From assembly GCA_025357975.1 (NCBI GenBank), contig JANYKY010000200.1, forward strand, positions 1 through 19,609: a stretch of 19,609 nt of DNA. Direction: 5' to 3'. A model generated the notes under the pieces. It saw nothing but the letters and a program-made list of their open reading frames with translations. It did no database searches and was not told the origin of the DNA. A program made the translations under genes and the position numbers. Shown here one piece after another: positions 16,121 to 19,609 of the stretch; positions within the stretch are counted from its first letter, which is position 1, and each line of letters starts with the position of its first letter. Origin of the DNA: Gemmatimonadaceae bacterium (GTDB lineage Bacteria > Gemmatimonadota > Gemmatimonadetes > Gemmatimonadales > Gemmatimonadaceae).

Positions 16121-16204
16121 TGCTCGGGGCGGGGCTCGAACCCGCATGTCCTTTGGGACAAGGGATTTTAAGTCCCTCGCGTCTACCGGTTTCGCCACCC
16201 GAGC
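16121..16204 (-). tRNA. tRNA-Leu (anticodon UAA)
   Basis: An 84-nt class II tRNA. The acceptor stem is GCTCGGG/CCCGAGC with discriminator A. The anticodon stem AGGGA/TCCCT encloses the loop CTTAAAA, giving anticodon UAA. A long variable arm (TGTCC/GGACA) marks Leu, and the T arm GCGGGTTCGAGCCCCGC is intact. The 3' CCA is not encoded: the next bases are TCA. The 5' end lies 10 bp beyond the stop of the frame-broken ORF, and a promoter-like pair lies just upstream. Confidence 0.97.
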
Positions 16205-16214
16205 GTGTAGTGCG

Positions 16215-16719
16215 TCATGCTAACCTATGTAGCAACGGGAGCAGCTTCAAGAATCGAGCTCTACGCCTTTCAATGCGCAGGACGGATGTGGATTCGAGTT
16301 CTGCATCTGTCACGGCCTCCAGGGCAAGCGCGCGGTGAACGCGATTGTATACGGCTTTCGCATTTGGCCAGCCGACTGCGCGTGCGACCGCCGATGCAGC
16401 GAGCTGGTCGACGACAAAGAGCTGGACCGCAAGACGTTCGTCGTCCGCAAGGATCGACAGAGCAGATTTGAGCGTCGCGGCAACCTCCGACAGGACGAGC
16501 GCGTCGTCAGGATGGGCCTGAGGCTGTTAGATAGCGGGTGGTGGACCGGGAAAGTATTGCGTGACTCCTACCCGCAGTGCGCTCCAGCGACTGGAACGTC
16601 GCCGTTATTTCCTTCATGAACGCGCCGAATGAAATTCGCGTGTTATGCCGTTCATTCAGCAGCTCGTATGCTTCCGGCGAAAGGGCTTTCCGGGCGCTAT
16701 TCCCTGAGTCCCAGTGCAT
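16215..16719 (-). pseudogene. frame-broken ORF pair; second half sigma-70 region 4-like
   Basis: The first ORF (16719-16507, 70 residues, starting MHWDSGNSARKALSPEAYE) stops at a TGA. A second frame opens right at that point (16526-16215, no ATG near its beginning) and encodes about 100 residues with ILADDERLAVQLFVVDQLAA followed by an HTH-like AVARAVGWPNAKAVYNRVHRALA. That pattern resembles region 4 of sigma-70-type factors. A +1 shift at the junction TCC TGA C would join them into one protein of about 165 residues. The first ORF overlaps the end of the glycosidase-like gene by 23 bp. Possible explanations are a pseudogene, a sequencing indel or a programmed frameshift. No region 2 is visible, so a true sigma factor is doubtful. 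Confidence 0.5.
16222..16250 (-). promoter_or_regulatory. probable promoter of tRNA-Leu
   Basis: TTGAAG (16250-16245) and TAGGTT (16227-16222) are separated by 17 bp and lie 17 bp upstream of the mature tRNA 5' end, leaving a leader of about 10 nt. The -10 and spacing are identical to those upstream of rplM. It lies inside the last codons of the preceding ORF. Confidence 0.5.
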
Positions 16720-18484
16720 GGCTCGCGTACCACACCATATAAGCGATCAATCCCGATAGCGCCGCATCGCCGCCGTTGCCCGTTGCCTTTCCATTCTCAT
16801 CGACGAGCTCTGCAGCAAATCCATTATCCAGTGGAGCCCGCCGAAGCCACTCCAGTGCTTCGGCACCGTTGGGCCCGATCAGTTGCGCGCACCTGACCTG
16901 CAATGCCTGCAAACCAGTTGATTCGATTCTCTTGACCGTGCGACGGTAAAGCGAATCGTCACGATTCAGCAGCTCGTAATATGGGAGCCAATACAACGAT
17001 GCCGATGCCTGGTCTTCCTTAGACAGTTGACTTGCCAGGTCGGACAGCGAGAGGAGCGTGGCCTTCCCACCGTCAGGCTGCACCGTGAACTGTCGCAACA
17101 AAGCCGCGCGCACGGCCGCAGAATCCTGGACTTTCTCTGACGTCTTCTCGTCGAGCGTGTGCCGAAGCACGTCAAGCGCGAGCGCTACAACAGCATTGCC
17201 GTGCGCCGTGTATGCTTGCGCGGGAACGCTCCCATCAGGATTCACTTCGGTGGAATACAACGGGTGCGTAGCGTGCTTCCGCGCTTCGATATCATCGTGC
17301 GATCCGTACAGCGAATCGGCGAGCACGGGTTCCTCGACGATCTTGTCATCCGCAGTCTGCACGATGTATGAGTCAACGGAGATCGCGTAGGATGCGGCGC
17401 CTTCCAGGGAGAATCCCGGCTCGAACAAAGAACCGTCCACATAGTGAACGCCGCCGCCCGGCGCATATCCGTGGAGCTCGCAGACCCTGAGTAACAACTC
17501 CCTGGCGAGGGATTGATCGGCGAGCTGTATCGCCGGCAATACCCACATCAGCGCATCCCAGTCCCGAATCGTCATGCCTCGCCCGTTCCATGGTACTCTG
17601 CTCCGTACCACGTATACGTGTGCATCGTCGATCGCGCGGGCAACGCTGCAGAAATACGCGAAGAACAAGTGCCGTGCGACGAGCCGGTCGGCACTCACAC
17701 TTCCTGTTGACGGTTCCATCTGGCGGAGCGTCTCGCGAGTCGCATCGAGAAGCGCCTTTGACCCCTTTCTCCTCATGACGCCGAGCACTGCCATCGCCCC
17801 GTCTCGTTCCGGGCCACCAGCGAAATGGAACGCAGCAATATGGGTATCGCTCTTGGCGAGCGTCACTTCGCGCTTAAACTGCCAGCTCGATGGAGCCGGG
17901 TCAGTAACGGCGCACTCGAAAGGGCCTTCGCCGCCGATTGCGAATGCGAGAGGACTTTCTGCACTCGCGCCCTCGAGCATTATCGAAGCGTCTTCGCCTC
18001 TAACAACCGCGTTACCATCACCAAACTCCCGGGTAGTCCTGATGCGGAGCTGCCGGTGACCAAACGTACCGCGCAGGCCAATCGAAAAGGTGAGTGGTTT
18101 CCCTCCCTTGTTCTGAATGGCAACTACAATCACGACGCCCGCAATGTCGGCACTGCGACCGTGTGGCGCGCAGATCGTTCCTCGCAGCATGAGGTCGCCC
18201 ACCCGGCAGCTGAACGTCGGTATCCATCCCGATTCGCGCTCCCAGCTAATCCCCTCCGCGCCGAGCAGGCGCGTCTCCCCGTCGATCACGAGGAATAGCT
18301 GCGCCAGCGGAGCGCTCGCGCCGTCCAGGAAAGCAGCACCGCCTGCGAATTCTATCGCTGCCCTCGATTGCGCATGCAGCGCGCTGATCATGTGAATTGA
18401 CGCGTCGCCAGGATGAATGCAAGGAACAGTCAGCCAGTGATTGCCGGTAACCTGCCACGGAATTTTCGGAGGCGGTGTGATCAT
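16697..18484 (-). CDS. glycoside hydrolase-like protein ((alpha/alpha)6-barrel type), specificity unknown
   Basis: A 595-residue, probably cytoplasmic protein with no signal peptide. The N-terminal part (about 1-250) looks like a beta-sandwich. The C-terminal part (about 260-595) resembles a six-hairpin glycosidase barrel, with NGRGMTIRDWDALMWVLPAI, then YAPGGGVHYVDGSLFEPGFS and SYAISVDSYIVQTAD, rich in acidic and aromatic residues as in amylo-1,6-glucosidase/GH15/GH63-type enzymes. I cannot name the family or catalytic pair. The ATG overlaps the recN stop (ATGA). Reaction and substrate stay open. Confidence 0.6.
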   Translation of the reverse strand: MITPPPKIPWQVTGNHWLTVPCIHPGDASIHMISALHAQSRAAIEFAGGAAFLDGASAPLAQLFLVIDGETRLLGAEGISWERESGWIPTFSCRVGDLMLRGTICAPHGRSADIAGVVIVVAIQNKGGKPLTFSIGLRGTFGHRQLRIRTTREFGDGNAVVRGEDASIMLEGASAESPLAFAIGGEGPFECAVTDPAPSSWQFKREVTLAKSDTHIAAFHFAGGPERDGAMAVLGVMRRKGSKALLDATRETLRQMEPSTGSVSADRLVARHLFFAYFCSVARAIDDAHVYVVRSRVPWNGRGMTIRDWDALMWVLPAIQLADQSLARELLLRVCELHGYAPGGGVHYVDGSLFEPGFSLEGAASYAISVDSYIVQTADDKIVEEPVLADSLYGSHDDIEARKHATHPLYSTEVNPDGSVPAQAYTAHGNAVVALALDVLRHTLDEKTSEKVQDSAAVRAALLRQFTVQPDGGKATLLSLSDLASQLSKEDQASASLYWLPYYELLNRDDSLYRRTVKRIESTGLQALQVRCAQLIGPNGAEALEWLRRAPLDNGFAAELVDENGKATGNGGDAALSGLIAYMVWYASHALGLRE

Positions 18485-19609
18485 GTTCCCGCTGCCGTGT
18501 CGAGCAGCTCGCGCGCGTGCGCACGACTCACTTTGCTATCGGGGTCACCGCCAAGCATTCTAGCGATCTCGACCACTCTCGTCGAACCTTCCAGCACCGC
18601 AACGTCCGCTGTCGTGACTCCGCCTTTTGCAGCCTTTGCCACAACGATATGGTTGTGCGCGCGTGCCGCGATTTGCGGCAAATGTGAAATCGCGAAAACC
18701 TGGTGGTGCTGCGCGACGCGCCTCAACGTATCCCCTACCTGCAGACCTACTTTGCCGCCTATCCCGGCATCGACTTCGTCGAACACAAGCGTTGGTACAG
18801 AATCAGCACGAGCAAGAACTGTCTTGAGTGCCAGCATCACACGCGACAGCTCCCCGCCGGAAGCGACCCGAGCAAGCGGACGCGCATCATGTCCAACATT
18901 CACCGCGATGCGAAATTCGACGTCTTCCGCGCCATTCTCGTCGGCAATCGTCTTCTCGTTCAACAAAACAGCAAACTTGCCGCCACTCATTCCGAGCTCC
19001 GGCAAAACAGGATCGACTTCCTGCGAAAGTTTCTTCGCCGCCACACGTCTCATGGAAGTGAGATGGGTAGCCGCCGACGCAAGTTTTAAAGACGCGGCGG
19101 ACTTCTGCGCATCGAGCTGGGCCAGGTCGAACGCGCCTGAATCAACAAGGTCGAGCTCTGCTCGTGTTTTGCGGCCGGTCTCGATAACATCGTCCAGCGA
19201 CGGCCCGTATTTCTTGATCAGACCGAATATCAGGTCGCGCCGTCTTCTCACATTTTCCAGTCTGTCCGGATCGAGATCCACGGACCGCGTGTAGTCGTCA
19301 ACTGCTCTCGACAATTCCTCGAGAGCGTAGAACCCTGAATCGAATGTCTCTTGCAGCTTGCCGGCCGCAGGGTCAATGCGCTGAAGGTTCGCAAGCGCGC
19401 GGCTGACCTGTGCCAATCGCTCGATGATTCCGGCTTCGTCGTCCGACAGCAGGGCACTTGCCGCTGCGGATACGGTTCGCAGCTCGTCAGCGTTCTCGAG
19501 CACCCTGGCCTCGTCATCGAGCCGAGTGTCCTCTCCCGCGACAAGGCGTGCGTCTTCGATCTCCCGCGCAACGTGCCTCAGATAATCGGCTCTCCGCTCC
19601 GCATCGGAG
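18481..19609 (-). CDS. recN: DNA repair protein RecN, C-terminal part (cut by window edge)
   Basis: An SMC-like ATPase acting in double-strand-break repair. About 375 residues are present; the frame stays open to the right edge, so the N-terminal Walker A half is outside the window. Visible are a charged coiled-coil stretch starting near the edge (REIEDARLVAGEDTRLDDE), the family segment DPDRLENVRRRRDLIFGLIK then KYG, the ABC signature LARVASGGELSRVMLALK, Walker B in TLVFDEVDAGIGG, and the ISHLPQIAA switch. A GTG at 19503 is internal and is not the start. Confidence 0.95.
   Translation of the reverse strand, partial: SDAERRADYLRHVAREIEDARLVAGEDTRLDDEARVLENADELRTVSAAASALLSDDEAGIIERLAQVSRALANLQRIDPAAGKLQETFDSGFYALEELSRAVDDYTRSVDLDPDRLENVRRRRDLIFGLIKKYGPSLDDVIETGRKTRAELDLVDSGAFDLAQLDAQKSAASLKLASAATHLTSMRRVAAKKLSQEVDPVLPELGMSGGKFAVLLNEKTIADENGAEDVEFRIAVNVGHDARPLARVASGGELSRVMLALKTVLARADSVPTLVFDEVDAGIGGKVGLQVGDTLRRVAQHHQVFAISHLPQIAARAHNHIVVAKAAKGGVTTADVAVLEGSTRVVEIARMLGGDPDSKVSRAHARELLDTAAGT

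Noticed and set aside
15983..16198. Minus-strand ORF starting MAKPVDARDLKSL
   Set aside because: This is the tRNA-Leu sequence read as protein, a well-known artefact.

Overview
The window is chromosomal DNA of a moderately high-GC bacterium. Every native gene lies on the minus strand. The only plus-strand gene belongs to an insertion sequence. A Gram-negative soil lineage is plausible, and Gemmatimonadota is my best guess. That guess rests on gene style: the succinylase (DapD/DapE) lysine route, an archaeal/fungal-type aspartate-semialdehyde dehydrogenase, and long runs of ATGA/GTGA-overlapping genes. It is not proven by any marker here.

Reading in the direction of transcription (right to left): the 3' part of recN enters at the right edge and overlaps a glycosidase-like gene (16697-18484) by 4 bases. 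That gene overlaps a frame-broken ORF pair whose second half looks like a sigma-70 region 4 (16215-16719). A tRNA-Leu(UAA) follows at 16121-16204, with its own likely promoter. After a hairpin terminator comes a small helical protein of unknown function (15305-15829) and then about 400 bp of intergenic DNA rich in inverted repeats.

The centre is one long, tightly packed operon: dapE-asd-lysC-dapB-dapA-dapD-aroA-GT4-yfhO-like-GT2-cmk (2304-14899). Adjacent genes mostly overlap by four bases. LysC, Asd, DapA, DapB, DapD and DapE carry aspartate to LL-diaminopimelate, with only the aminotransferase step absent. AroA serves the chorismate pathway. Three glycosylation genes sit between aroA and cmk, which are often direct neighbours in bacteria. 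The GT2 plus YfhO pair resembles CsbB/YfhO of Bacillus, which charges a lipid-phosphate carrier with sugar and transfers that sugar outside the membrane.

Downstream of cmk lies a 290-bp block built on a 53-bp-armed imperfect inverted repeat. Next comes a complete ISNCY/IS1202-like element (613-2013) in the opposite orientation. The left end of the window holds rplM, with a recognisable promoter, overlapping the first codon of what should be rpsI.

The most interesting items are the sugar-transfer module inside the aroA-cmk interval, the frame-broken sigma-like gene with a UGA-C junction, the two families of intergenic hairpins, the doubled end repeats of the IS, and the shared promoter pattern of rplM and tRNA-Leu.
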